31,867 nucleotides of DNA from JANNGZ01 sp031404155 (GTDB lineage: Bacteria; Pseudomonadota; Gammaproteobacteria; Burkholderiales; Burkholderiaceae_C). Made by a program: the position numbers and the translations under genes. The notes under the pieces were generated by a model. It ran no database searches, was not told the origin of the DNA, and was given only the letters and a program-made list of their open reading frames with translations. The stretch lies in the NCBI GenBank assembly GCA_031404155.1, contig JANNGZ010000040.1, forward strand, positions 1-31,867, in the 5' to 3' direction. Shown piece by piece: positions 1 through 8,916 of this stretch (within the stretch, counting starts at the first letter, position 1; every line of letters starts with the position of its first letter).

Positions 1-70
1 GCCGGGCGCAGAACATCGAGCGTCGCCAAGGGCTTGAAGCCGGGAGCGGTTTGTAGAATCGATTATCCAT
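1..70 (-). CDS. lptD: Probable 5' end of lptD, LPS-assembly outer membrane protein (partial)
   Basis: An open minus-strand frame starts with ATG at 70 and runs off the left edge, giving 23 residues that begin MDNRFYKPLPASS and continue with an Arg-Arg stretch, as before a signal peptide. No domain is visible, so the name rests on context: in many gamma- and betaproteobacteria lptD is transcribed divergently from an amgK-type kinase, and such a kinase starts only 32 bp away. LptD is the outer membrane barrel that inserts lipopolysaccharide into the outer leaflet with its lipoprotein partner LptE, whose gene is at 25108-25638. No clear Shine-Dalgarno is seen. Identity is an inference from gene order. 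Confidence 0.45.
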   Translation of the reverse strand, partial: MDNRFYKPLPASSPWRRSMFCAR

Positions 71-102
71 GAGGGCCCACGCCGCCCCGAACCCGAGCGC
101 GC

Positions 103-1230
103 ATGACCGACACCTCCATTACCGCCCCAATCGCCTGGCCCCACCCGCAACGCCGTGCAGCGTTTGAACAGTGGCTCGCGCCGCTGGCCGTGGCCCATGG
201 CCTGGAGGTGCCATCGCTGCGCCCCGCGTCGGCTGACGCCAGCTTCCGGCGCTACCTGCGGCTGGACGGCGCGGGTGGCGGGGCGGGTAGTGGTGGGGGC
301 AGCGGTGCGGGTGACGGCGCGGACAATGGCGCCGGCCGCGGCGTCCACAGAAGTTTCATCGTGATGGACGCGCCGCCGCCGCAGGAGGACGTGCGGCCCT
401 TCGTGCACATCGCGGGCCTGATCCACGGCGCCGGCCTGCATGCGCCCGAGGTGCTCGCGCAAGACGTCGAGCACGGCTTCCTGCTGCTCTCGGACCTCGG
501 CTCCCGGCTTTATCTCGACGCGCTGCGTGAGGCCAGTGCGGCGCAAGCCGATGCGCTGATGCGCGACGCGATCGGCGCCCTGGTGCAGTGGCAGCTGCGC
601 GTCAAGGCCGACACGCTGCCGCGCTACGACGATGCGCTGTTTCGGCGCGAGCTGGCGCTCTTCCCCGACTGGTGCGTGGCGCACGAGTTCAAGCTCGAAT
701 GGAGCCTTGCGCAGCGCGCCAGCTGGGAGCGCGTTTGCACGCTGCTCGTGCAAAGCGCGCTGGCGCAGCCCACCGTGGCGGTGCACCGCGACTGGATGCC
801 GCGCAACCTGATGGTGGCCGAGCCCAACCCCGGCATCCTCGACTTCCAGGACGCGGTGCGCGGGCCCTTGAGCTACGACGTCGCCTCGCTGCTGCGCGAC
901 GCCTTCATCTCCTGGGAAGAAGAGCGTGAGATCGACTGGGCCGCGCGCTACTGGGACGCCGCGCGCCAGGCGGCGCTGCCGGTGCCGGAGGACTTCGGCG
1001 AGTTCTGGCGCCAGCTCGAGTGGATGGGCCTGCAACGCCACCTCAAGGTGCTGGGCATCTTCTGCCGCCTGAAACACCGCGACGGCAAGCCGAAGTACAC
1101 CCAGGACCTGCCGCGATTCTTCGCTTACGCCACCAAGGTGGCGCTGCGGTACCGCGAATTGCAGCCGCTGCTGGCGCTGATCGAGCCGATCTCCGGGCTG
1201 ACGCGCCAGAGCGCGTATTCGATGCGCTGA
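103..1230 (+). CDS. amgK: AmgK-type sugar kinase (aminoglycoside phosphotransferase fold)
   Basis: The protein has 375 residues with the APH/choline-kinase fold. The catalytic loop HRDWMPRN is at 228-235 (Asp230, Asn235) and the metal-binding DFQD at 247-250. Family members near lptD phosphorylate the anomeric carbon of N-acetylmuramate or N-acetylglucosamine in cell-wall recycling, and the MurU nucleotidyltransferase then makes UDP-MurNAc. The ordinary N-terminal signature (FRRYLRL, then IVMDAPP) is split by a Gly/Ala-rich insert at about residues 56-80, coded by a repetitive GGC/GGT tract at about 268-345; it looks like a flexible loop grown by slippage. No murU follows, which is unusual for this locus. 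Sugar specificity cannot be read from the sequence. The start at 103 has only a weak ribosome site, but no better one is present. Confidence 0.8.
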   Translation: MTDTSITAPIAWPHPQRRAAFEQWLAPLAVAHGLEVPSLRPASADASFRRYLRLDGAGGGAGSGGGSGAGDGADNGAGRGVHRSFIVMDAPPPQEDVRPFVHIAGLIHGAGLHAPEVLAQDVEHGFLLLSDLGSRLYLDALREASAAQADALMRDAIGALVQWQLRVKADTLPRYDDALFRRELALFPDWCVAHEFKLEWSLAQRASWERVCTLLVQSALAQPTVAVHRDWMPRNLMVAEPNPGILDFQDAVRGPLSYDVASLLRDAFISWEEEREIDWAARYWDAARQAALPVPEDFGEFWRQLEWMGLQRHLKVLGIFCRLKHRDGKPKYTQDLPRFFAYATKVALRYRELQPLLALIEPISGLTRQSAYSMR

Positions 1231-1519
1231 GCGCGCGCCGGCCCGCGGCGCCGCCGAGCGCGGCCTCGAATGCCCAGCGCGTCGCGCGCCATCACGTTGC
1301 GGTCGAACGCCGGGTGAACTCACGCCGGCTGCGGCGCTGCGCGCGCTTGTTTGCAAAGCCCTTCAACGCGCTGTGTTGCATCCGCCGCCGAAACCTCCGC
1401 GTAGAAGGGTTCACCGAGGACGAACACGAGGGCAACGCGAAACCGCAAGCCCGCAGTGATCCGAATCGCCAAGCAGCTCTGTGTCACTGAACCGTTCACT
1501 TCAATCTGGAGAACTCACC
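1231..1519. other. Intergenic stretch with no recognisable gene
   Basis: These 289 bases lie between the kinase stop and the DUF4148 start, where murU would normally be expected. I found no codon-biased frame on either strand, no convincing sigma-70 promoter and no long inverted repeat. A minus-strand segment at about 1255-1315 reads like part of a protein, but it is too short to name. Confidence 0.5.
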
Positions 1520-1822
1520 ATGAATGCCAAGCAACTGATCGCCCTGACCATCGCGATGCCCACCGCCCTGATCGGCTCCGCCGCTTTTGCCCAGGAAGCC
1601 AGCTCCGACGCCTGGATGAAGGCCGCGTCGACGCAAACCCGCGCCGAAGTGCAAGCCGACATCGCCAAGGCGCGCGCCAACGGCACCCTGGTGCTCGGCG
1701 GTGAAGCCACCCTCTTTGCCAGCCCGCCGGCCGCCCCGAGCAAGAGCCGCGAACAAGTGCGCGCCGAAGCCCGCAACCCCGCGCAACGCAAGCTGATCGC
1801 GGCGTTGTACGTCGGCGCCTGA
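1520..1822 (+). CDS. DUF4148 domain-containing exported protein
   Basis: This is a 100-residue protein of the DUF4148 family, small secreted proteins common in Burkholderiales and of unknown function. A signal peptide spans residues 1-24, ending AAFA before Gln25. The mature part is short and charged, with the typical 'TRAEVQADIAKARANG' and 'KSREQVRAEA' helical segments and a closing hydrophobic LIAALYVGA. I prefer ATG 1520 to an upstream in-frame ATG at 1481 because CTGGAGAA lies at the right distance and the signal peptide then begins at Met-Asn-Ala-Lys. It is monocistronic, followed by a strong terminator. Function is unknown; it is probably periplasmic. Confidence 0.85.
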   Translation: MNAKQLIALTIAMPTALIGSAAFAQEASSDAWMKAASTQTRAEVQADIAKARANGTLVLGGEATLFASPPAAPSKSREQVRAEARNPAQRKLIAALYVGA

Positions 1823-1847
1823 AGCGCTCCCGAGCGCTCACGCTTCG

Positions 1848-1885
1848 ACGCCGCTGCGCCTCGCCGCGCAGCGGCGTTGTCGTTT
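1848..1885 (+). terminator. Rho-independent terminator after the DUF4148 gene
   Basis: A perfect 12-bp stem (ACGCCGCTGCGC at 1848-1859 with GCGCAGCGGCGT at 1866-1877) around a 6-base loop is followed by TGTCGTTT. It lies 25 bases after the stop codon. A shorter inverted repeat (AGCGCT-CCCG-AGCGCT, 1823-1838) precedes it. Confidence 0.75.
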
Positions 1886-1990
1886 CAGCGTAGCGGCTTC
1901 CTCAATGTGCTGCGCTTGGCTCGATGTTGTGACTCCCGCTTTGCCGCTGCATGAGGCGCGCTGCACGCACTTCGAGTCGAGCGCGGTCGT

Positions 1991-2010
1991 GACCCGGTTC
2001 GCACCGGGTC
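1991..2010 (-). terminator. Hairpin just downstream of the M20 peptidase gene
   Basis: GACCCGG (1991-1997) pairs with CCGGGTC (2004-2010) across a 6-base loop, 17 bases beyond the M20 stop on the minus strand. There is no U-run, so it may be a weak terminator or an mRNA 3'-end stabiliser. Confidence 0.35.
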
Positions 2011-2026
2011 AGGACCAACACGGCGC

Positions 2027-3583
<1,557 letters not shown>

Positions 3584-3725
3584 TTCGGCGGGCTCCGTGG
3601 TGTGCATTGCGTCAGTGTAGGACTTCACACGCGTTGAAACCGCCGGTGTCGGCGGCCGGCCATCGACCTAGACTTTGCCGCCAACAAGGCTACTGCGGCT
3701 CGCCACGAGCAGCGCCGCGAAGAAC

Positions 3726-4526
3726 ATGAAAACTGCCATCGTTTCTTTCATCGCAGCAGCGTCGGCTGCCACCTTGACCGCCCTCGCTGCACCGCTGGCG
3801 CACGCGATGGACGCGCACCCCTGGGTCGCTGCGCCTCCGCGCCTGGCCAAGGAAACCTACTTCAGCAACCTGCGCGACGGCGCGACGGTCGAGGCGCCGT
3901 TTCTGGTCAAGTTCGGGCTCAGCGGCATGGGGCTCGCGCCGATCACCAAGGCACAAGCCCACACCGGCCACCACCACCTGCTGGTGAACCGCGACTTGCC
4001 GATGGAGTTCAGCAAGCCGCTGCCGTTCAACGACAGCTACATCCACTTCGGCAAGGGCCAGATGGAGGCCGCGCTGAACCTGGCCCCGGGCGAGTACACG
4101 CTGCGGTTGGTGCTGGCCGACGACAAGCACATTCCCAACTTCGTCTACAGCAAGCCGCTGAAGATCACCGTGACGAAGAAGAACGCCGGCGTAGAGCCGG
4201 CATCCTTGAGCAAGCCCGGCATCGAGCTGATGCTCTCGACCGCGCAGGCCAGCGTCGGCGAGCCGCTGCGGGTGCAGTTTCACGCCTCCAAGTTCAATGT
4301 CTCGCATGCCGCACTGCGTGAGGCCAACACCGGGCATTTCCGGCTGCGTGTTGCCGGCGAAGGCGGCAAGAGCGAATCGTTCGACTTCAGCGGCGGCCAG
4401 ACCGAGACCTGGCTCAAGCCCCCGGCGGGGCGCTACACCGCAACACTGGAGCTGGTCGACAACCTCGACCCCAAGCTGGTGCTTGCGACCTCGGCACCGG
4501 CAAGCCTGACGGTCGCGGCGCGCTGA
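3726..4526 (+). CDS. Exported protein with two DUF4399-like domains
   Basis: The 266-residue protein has a signal peptide at residues 1-27 (cleavage after AHA) and a clear DUF4399 domain at about 42-150, with its hallmarks TGHHHLLV (80-87), HFGKGQ (107-112) and PGEYTLRLVLAD (121-132). The second half (about 166-264) repeats the same layout in diverged form: VGEPLRVQF, TGHFRLRV, FSGGQ, PAGRYTATLELVD. This suggests an internal tandem duplication. The function of DUF4399 is unknown; the His-rich loop of domain 1 could bind metal, but it is reduced to a single His in domain 2. ATG 3726 is chosen because a typical signal peptide starts there, whereas the upstream ATG at 3675 adds an unrelated leader. 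An SDR gene follows 46 bp downstream and may share the transcript. Confidence 0.8.
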   Translation: MKTAIVSFIAAASAATLTALAAPLAHAMDAHPWVAAPPRLAKETYFSNLRDGATVEAPFLVKFGLSGMGLAPITKAQAHTGHHHLLVNRDLPMEFSKPLPFNDSYIHFGKGQMEAALNLAPGEYTLRLVLADDKHIPNFVYSKPLKITVTKKNAGVEPASLSKPGIELMLSTAQASVGEPLRVQFHASKFNVSHAALREANTGHFRLRVAGEGGKSESFDFSGGQTETWLKPPAGRYTATLELVDNLDPKLVLATSAPASLTVAAR

Positions 4527-4572
4527 CCCGCCGGCCGTATGCTCCCGGCGTCGACACGCTGGGAGCCCGCCG

Positions 4573-5517
4573 ATGGCCGCGCCGATCACATCGCAGTTCA
4601 ACGCGCGCAGCACCGCGCTCGACGTGGTGGCGGGGGTCGACCTCGCCGGCCGGCGCGCCATCGTCACCGGCGGCGCTTCGGGCCTCGGCCTGGAAACCTC
4701 GCGGGCGCTGGCCAGCGCCGGCGCCGAACTCACCCTCGCGGTGCGCAACCGCGAGCAGGGGGAGGCCGCCGCGGCGCCACTGCGTGCGGCCGGCGGCAAG
4801 GTGCAGGTGGCCCTGCTCGACCTCGCCGACCTGGCCAGCGTGGCGCGTTTTGCGCGCGACTGGGGCGATGCGCCGCTGCACATCCTCATCAACAACGCGG
4901 CGATCATGGCCTGCCCGCTGGCGCGCAGCACGCTGGGCTGGGAGTCGCAGTTCGCGGTCAACCACCTCGGCCATTTCGCGCTCACCACCGCGCTGCTGCC
5001 GGCACTGCAACGCGGCGCGCCGTCGCGGCTGGTCGCCTTGAGTTCGTCGGGCCACAAGATCAGCGCGGTGGACTTCGACGACATTCACTTCGAGCGCCGC
5101 GAATACAACAAGTGGAAAGCCTACGGCCAGGCCAAGAGCGCGAACGCCTTGATGTCGCTTGGCGTGCATCTGCGCCATGCCGCAGACGGCATCACCGCCA
5201 ACGCGGTGCACCCGGGCGGTATCCTCACCGGCTTGCAGAAATACCTGCCGATCGAGGAGCAGCGCGCGCTGGGCTGGCTCAAGGCCGACGACACCCCGAT
5301 CGACATCTTCAAGACCGTGGCGCAGGGCGCGGCCACCAGCGTCTGGGCCGCCACCGCGCCCGAGCTGGTGGGCCAGGGTGGGCTCTATCTCGAGAACTGC
5401 TCGCAGGGCTTGCCGGCGCCGAAGGACAACCGGGTCAGCGGCTATTCGCCGCACATCATGGACGCGGGTGCGGCCGAGCGGCTGTGGTGGGAGTCCGAGC
5501 GAATGCTGGCGGCCTGA
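4573..5517 (+). CDS. Short-chain dehydrogenase/reductase, retinol-dehydrogenase-like
   Basis: The 314-residue protein is a classical SDR on the long side, similar to the retinol-dehydrogenase/protochlorophyllide-reductase branch. It has the nucleotide-binding TGGASGLG (32-39), NNAA (107-110), catalytic Ser at about 158 in LSSSG, and YGQAK (Tyr184, Lys188). The Arg in AVRNR after beta-2 suggests NADP(H). Substrate is unknown. A ribosome site GGGAG precedes ATG 4573. It follows the DUF4399 gene closely and is followed by short palindromic repeats, so transcription may end there. SDR membership is certain; physiological role is not assigned. Confidence 0.9.
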   Translation: MAAPITSQFNARSTALDVVAGVDLAGRRAIVTGGASGLGLETSRALASAGAELTLAVRNREQGEAAAAPLRAAGGKVQVALLDLADLASVARFARDWGDAPLHILINNAAIMACPLARSTLGWESQFAVNHLGHFALTTALLPALQRGAPSRLVALSSSGHKISAVDFDDIHFERREYNKWKAYGQAKSANALMSLGVHLRHAADGITANAVHPGGILTGLQKYLPIEEQRALGWLKADDTPIDIFKTVAQGAATSVWAATAPELVGQGGLYLENCSQGLPAPKDNRVSGYSPHIMDAGAAERLWWESERMLAA

Positions 5518-5562
5518 TGGGAACGTACGGTCAGTGGACTGAAACTGGGCGGCGCTATTCAT

Positions 5563-5650
5563 CCCTTCGCCCTGAGCTTGCCGAAGGGCCAGCGAGGGCT
5601 TCCTTCGCCAAGCTCAGGACGGTCGGAAACGCAAGCTCAGCCCGAACGGA
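5563..5650. repeat. Cluster of three short palindromic units (CCTTCG...AAGCTCAGG type)
   Basis: Three related units occur in alternating orientation: CCCTTCGCCCTGAGCTTGCC followed by GAAGGG (5563-5588), CCTTCGCCAAGCTCAGGACG (5602-5621), and a partial CGCAAGCTCAGCCCGAACGG (5630-5649). They fill the gap between two convergent genes. Units of this type are scattered through many proteobacterial genomes (from memory); here they may act as terminators or RNA stabilisers. Confidence 0.7.
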
Positions 5651-5737
5651 GTTTTATGCGATTGCTTGCGAATCCGTCTGAGAACCCGGCTTGCGAGCAC
5701 CGCCCGAGCACCACCAAAGGCGGAGGGCGTGCCGCCC

Positions 5738-6604
5738 CTAGCGCGGAAAGCGCCGCTCGAGCCAGCCCAGCAAGGCCGCAACCACCTCGTCGCGTTCGGG
5801 CTCGTTGAAGATCTCGTGAAACAGCGGGTCGAAGCAGCGTGGCTGCACCGCCGACGGCGGCGCGGCGGCGGCGAAGGCTTCGCTGCCCGCGGGTGACACA
5901 CAACGGTCGGCGCCGGCCCACATCAGCAGCGTGGGCACGCGCCACTGTGCAGCGCGCGCGAGGGCGAGTGCACCGCCGTCGACAATGAAGCGCACCAGGC
6001 GCGGTGTGATGCGGTCATGCACCATCGGGTCGGTCATGTAGGCCTTCACCACCGAGGGGTCGCGGCTGATCCAGTCGGGCTTGAGCCCGTTGTTCACCGC
6101 CAGCCCGGGCGCCAGCGGCCCGAGCGCAGCGAGCAACATTTTCTGCGCCCCGTTCATGCCGGCGTCCAGCGCCGGGGACGAGAGCACCGCGGCATCCACC
6201 TCACGCGACCAGTCCTGCGCCATGCCGCCCGCCGCAGCGCCGAGCGCTTCGGCGAGGAAGCGCGCCACCACCAGGCCGCCCATGCTGTGGCCGAGCAGCA
6301 CCAGCGGCCTGCCGTCGGGCGGGCGCAAGGTATCGATCACCAGCGCCAGGTCGCGCAGCAGGTCGTCGTGGGCGCTCAGCCCGCCCCGCGGCCCTGCAGA
6401 AGCGCCGTGGCCCCGCTGGTCGTAGCCGGCCACGTCCCAGCCGGCCCGGTTCAGGTCGGCGGCCAGCACTTCGTAGCGGCCGATGTGTTCGCCCAGGCCA
6501 TGCACCAGGATCACCATGCCGCGCGAGCCCGGGCGCCGCAGCCCCGGCGCGGCCCAGCTTCGCAGGTGCAGGGGAAGGCCGTCGTGGGTGCGCAGCGTTT
6601 GCAT
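5738..6604 (-). CDS. Alpha/beta hydrolase, monoacylglycerol-lipase / serine aminopeptidase S33 type
   Basis: The protein has 288 residues. The oxyanion strand HGLGEHIGRY (35-44), the nucleophile elbow GHSMGG (Ser107), the acid Asp at about 233 in AGADRCV, and His263 in LFHEIFNEPE make a full catalytic triad. The pattern is that of the Hydrolase_4 family, which includes monoacylglycerol lipases and lysophospholipases. No signal peptide is present, so it is cytoplasmic. Its 3' end faces the SDR gene across a palindromic repeat cluster, and its 5' end diverges from the crotonase gene. Substrate is inferred only at family level (ester of a glycerolipid or similar). Confidence 0.88.
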   Translation of the reverse strand: MQTLRTHDGLPLHLRSWAAPGLRRPGSRGMVILVHGLGEHIGRYEVLAADLNRAGWDVAGYDQRGHGASAGPRGGLSAHDDLLRDLALVIDTLRPPDGRPLVLLGHSMGGLVVARFLAEALGAAAGGMAQDWSREVDAAVLSSPALDAGMNGAQKMLLAALGPLAPGLAVNNGLKPDWISRDPSVVKAYMTDPMVHDRITPRLVRFIVDGGALALARAAQWRVPTLLMWAGADRCVSPAGSEAFAAAAPPSAVQPRCFDPLFHEIFNEPERDEVVAALLGWLERRFPR

Positions 6605-6657
6605 GGGCGCGCAGTGTAGGGTCGCGATGGGCCTGCACCTGTGGCGGAAAGCGGCGA

Positions 6658-6685
6658 TTGACAGGCGCCGTGCGATGGGTAGCCT
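6658..6685 (+). promoter_or_regulatory. Candidate sigma-70 promoter for the crotonase gene
   Basis: A perfect -35 box TTGACA (6658-6663), a 16-base spacer and TAGCCT (6680-6685) lie about 45 bases upstream of ATG 6729. The -10 box is a weak match. Confidence 0.45.
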
Positions 6686-6728
6686 GCGCGCTCACCGACC
6701 CCCGGGAAGACCCGCGAAAGCGAATGCC

Positions 6729-7562
6729 ATGAACGACTACTTCAAGCTCGACCTCGACGCTGCCAGCGGCATCGCGCAGCTCGAATTCAGTCGCCCCGAG
6801 CGGCTCAACGCCGTCGGCCCGGCGTTTTTTCCGGCCTTGCGCGACGCGGTGCAAACCTTGAGCGACGGCGGCCAAACCCGCGTGCTGGTGCTGCGCTCCA
6901 CCGGCAAACACTTCTGCGCCGGCATGTCGCTGGACGTGTTCGCGAGCGGCCTGCCCGGCTTCGACACCGGCGACGCACGCGCGCGGCTGGCCTTCCAGGA
7001 GTTCCTGCGCCGGCTGATGCTATGCATCGACGTGCTCGACAGCGCGCGCTTCCCGGTGGTCTGCGCGGTGCAGGGCGGCTGTGTCGGCGCAGGGCTGGAC
7101 CTGGCCACCGCCTGCGACATCCGTGTCTGCAGCGCCGACGCGTTTTTCACGGTGCAGGAAATCCACATTGGCATGGCCGCCGATGTGGGCTCGCTGCAAC
7201 GCCTGCCCAAGATCGTGCCCGAAGGCATGGCGCGCGAGATGGCCTACACCGGCGACCGCATCGGCGCCGAGCGGGCGCTGGCCGTGGGCCTGGTGAACGC
7301 GGTGCTGCCCGACACCGCGGCACTGCATGAACACGCGATGACACTCGCCCGCGCGATCGCGGCCAAGAGCCCGCTGGCGATCGCCACCAGCAAGCTGGCG
7401 CTGAACTTCGCCCGCGACCATGGCACCGCGGAGTCACTGGCGCAGATGACGCTGCTGCAAAGCGCGGTGTTCGACATCGACGAGATGGCGGTGGCGATCG
7501 CAGCGTGGAAGGGAAAGCGCGAGGCCGAGTTCCCGCCGCTCCCCGCGGTGGCGCCCTTGTGA
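6729..7562 (+). CDS. Enoyl-CoA hydratase/isomerase family; probable delta(3,5)-delta(2,4)-dienoyl-CoA isomerase
   Basis: The crotonase-fold protein has 277 residues. The oxyanion-hole segments are HFCAGMSLDV (61-70) and GGCVGAGLDLATACDIR (116-132). Three acidic residues, Asp124, Glu144 and Asp152 in the context QEIHIGMAADVGSLQRLP, match the spacing (20 and 8 residues) of the three carboxylates of mammalian ECH1 (Asp176, Glu196, Asp204). That points to dienoyl-CoA isomerase, an auxiliary enzyme for breaking down unsaturated fatty acids, rather than plain hydratase. ATG 6729 begins the normal family N-terminus. The stop overlaps the GTG start of the next, broken gene. Hydratase activity cannot be excluded. 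Confidence 0.85.
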   Translation: MNDYFKLDLDAASGIAQLEFSRPERLNAVGPAFFPALRDAVQTLSDGGQTRVLVLRSTGKHFCAGMSLDVFASGLPGFDTGDARARLAFQEFLRRLMLCIDVLDSARFPVVCAVQGGCVGAGLDLATACDIRVCSADAFFTVQEIHIGMAADVGSLQRLPKIVPEGMAREMAYTGDRIGAERALAVGLVNAVLPDTAALHEHAMTLARAIAAKSPLAIATSKLALNFARDHGTAESLAQMTLLQSAVFDIDEMAVAIAAWKGKREAEFPPLPAVAPL

Positions 7563-8162
7563 ACGCCCACGGCGCGGGCGAACGCTCGGCGCGACGAACG
7601 CTCGTGACCTTGGGGTTCGTGATGGCCAGTGCCAGCGGCGGCGCGCAGCCCCCCGCGCAGAACGGCGCGAAGAGCGCCGCGCAGACCCCGGCGCAGGCCG
7701 CACCGCAGGCCGCGCCACCCCGGCCTGCCCGAGCGCCGAGCACCGGCGGTTCGACCTCTGGCTCGGCCATCGGAACGTCGGCCTGCTGCCCGATGGCAAA
7801 CGCGCTGGCGAAAACCGCATCACCTCCGCGGCCGGCGGCTGCGCCCTGCTTGAGGCGTGGAGCGGCAACGGCGGCTTCTGCGGCAAGAGCCTGAACCTGT
7901 TCGACCGCCGCGACGGGCGCTGGCATCAAAGCTGGATCGGCAGCGACGGCACGCGCCTGGACCTCGCGGATGGGTTCCAGGCCGGACGCATGGTGCTGCA
8001 AGCCAGCAGCGCGCACACGCAGCACGCAGGAGCGACACAAACGCAGCGCATCACCTGGTACTCAACGGCGACGGCAGCGTGCGCCAGTCGTGGGAGCAGT
8101 CCGAGGACGCTGGCCAGACCTGGAGCGTGGCCTTCGACGGGCGCTATGTGAAAAGGCCGTGA
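7559..8162 (+). pseudogene. Frameshifted gene for a small secreted protein of unknown function
   Basis: Three consecutive frames give one plausible protein. GTG 7559 (overlapping the crotonase stop) starts a signal-peptide-like N-terminus with RRTLVTLGFVMASASGGA and an Ala/Pro/Gln linker, read to about 7720. A different frame from about 7723 to 8058 encodes the main domain, with HRRFDLWLG, GGCALLEAWSGNGGF, KSLNLFDRRDGRWHQSW and GTRLDLADGF. A third frame from about 8060 encodes LNGDGSVRQSWEQSEDAG and a C-terminus FDGRYVKRP, ending at TGA 8162. The conserved-looking domain resembles small exported proteins with FDFWLG...WHQSW motifs; their function is not known to me. Two indels in a GC-rich run could be real decay or sequencing errors. 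Confidence 0.65.
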
Positions 8163-8183
8163 CGCGGCGGGACCGCCTGGCCG

Positions 8184-8858
8184 CTACCAGGCCGCGCCGA
8201 ACTGCTGGCGCAACTCGTCGATCTGCGCTTCGCTCAAGGGCTCGGGCTTGCGCGCGCTGGCGAGCCACAGCTTCGCGGTCTCTTCGAGTTCTTCGAGCAC
8301 CGCCGACGCTTCGGCCGGCGATTGATGCCACACATTGGGCCCCAGCCGCTCAAGCATCACCGCGCGAATCGGCGTGCCCCGGGCCGCCATCGCGCCGATG
8401 CGCTCGGCCACGAGTTCGGCCACCCGCGGGTCGCCGGGCCGGTGGTAGGGCATCAGCGGCACATGGCCCACCTTCATCACGAAGTAGGGCGTGATCGGCG
8501 GCAGGATGTCCTGCTCGCTCCACACGCCTTGCAATGTCAGCGCCACGAGCTGCGTGCTGTGGGTGTGGATCACGCAGCGTGCGTCGGGTGCAGCGGTGTA
8601 GATGCGGCGGTGCAGCGCGAGGGTTTTGCTCGCGCGATCGCCGCCGGTCTGCACACCCGCGGCATCGAGCCGGGCCAGGCGCGTGGGCTCGAGCGTGCCG
8701 AGGCAGGCGTCGGTCGGGGTGATCAGGAAGCCGCCGTCGGCCAGGCGCACGCTGATGTTGCCGGCGCTGGCGTGCACATGAGCGCGCTGGTAGAGCGAGG
8801 CGCCAACGCGGCAGATCTCGTCGCGCAGCGCGGCTTCTTCGCTGGGTTGATAGCTCAC
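8184..8858 (-). CDS. otnC: Class II aldolase/adducin family; 3-oxo-tetronate 4-phosphate decarboxylase
   Basis: The 224-residue protein has the class II aldolase fold. It shows SAGNISVR (31-38) in the phosphate-binding loop, ITPTDACLG (46-54), and the zinc-binding HTH (His98, His100). A class II aldolase next to a DUF1537 kinase is the signature of the otnK/otnC pathway: the kinase phosphorylates 3-oxo-tetronate and OtnC decarboxylates the product toward dihydroxyacetone phosphate. The start is GTG 8858 (Ser-Tyr-Gln follows) with no clear Shine-Dalgarno, 58 bases after otnK, so translation probably depends on the upstream gene. The fold alone would also fit fuculose-phosphate aldolase or methylthioribulose dehydratase; the neighbour decides the call. 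Confidence 0.82.
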   Translation of the reverse strand: MSYQPSEEAALRDEICRVGASLYQRAHVHASAGNISVRLADGGFLITPTDACLGTLEPTRLARLDAAGVQTGGDRASKTLALHRRIYTAAPDARCVIHTHSTQLVALTLQGVWSEQDILPPITPYFVMKVGHVPLMPYHRPGDPRVAELVAERIGAMAARGTPIRAVMLERLGPNVWHQSPAEASAVLEELEETAKLWLASARKPEPLSEAQIDELRQQFGAAW

Positions 8859-8916
8859 GGGCGACGTCGCAGGTTCGGGTTCAGCGCCGTGCGCAAAGCC
8901 GGGCTCACAGCAGCGC

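Noticed and set aside
1231..1519. A decayed murU gene after amgK
   Set aside because: No nucleotidyltransferase motif (GxGTRxxPxT type) can be found in any frame.
3634..3674. TTGAAA and TAGACT upstream of the DUF4399 gene as a sigma-70 promoter
   Set aside because: The spacing of 29 bases is incompatible with sigma-70 recognition.
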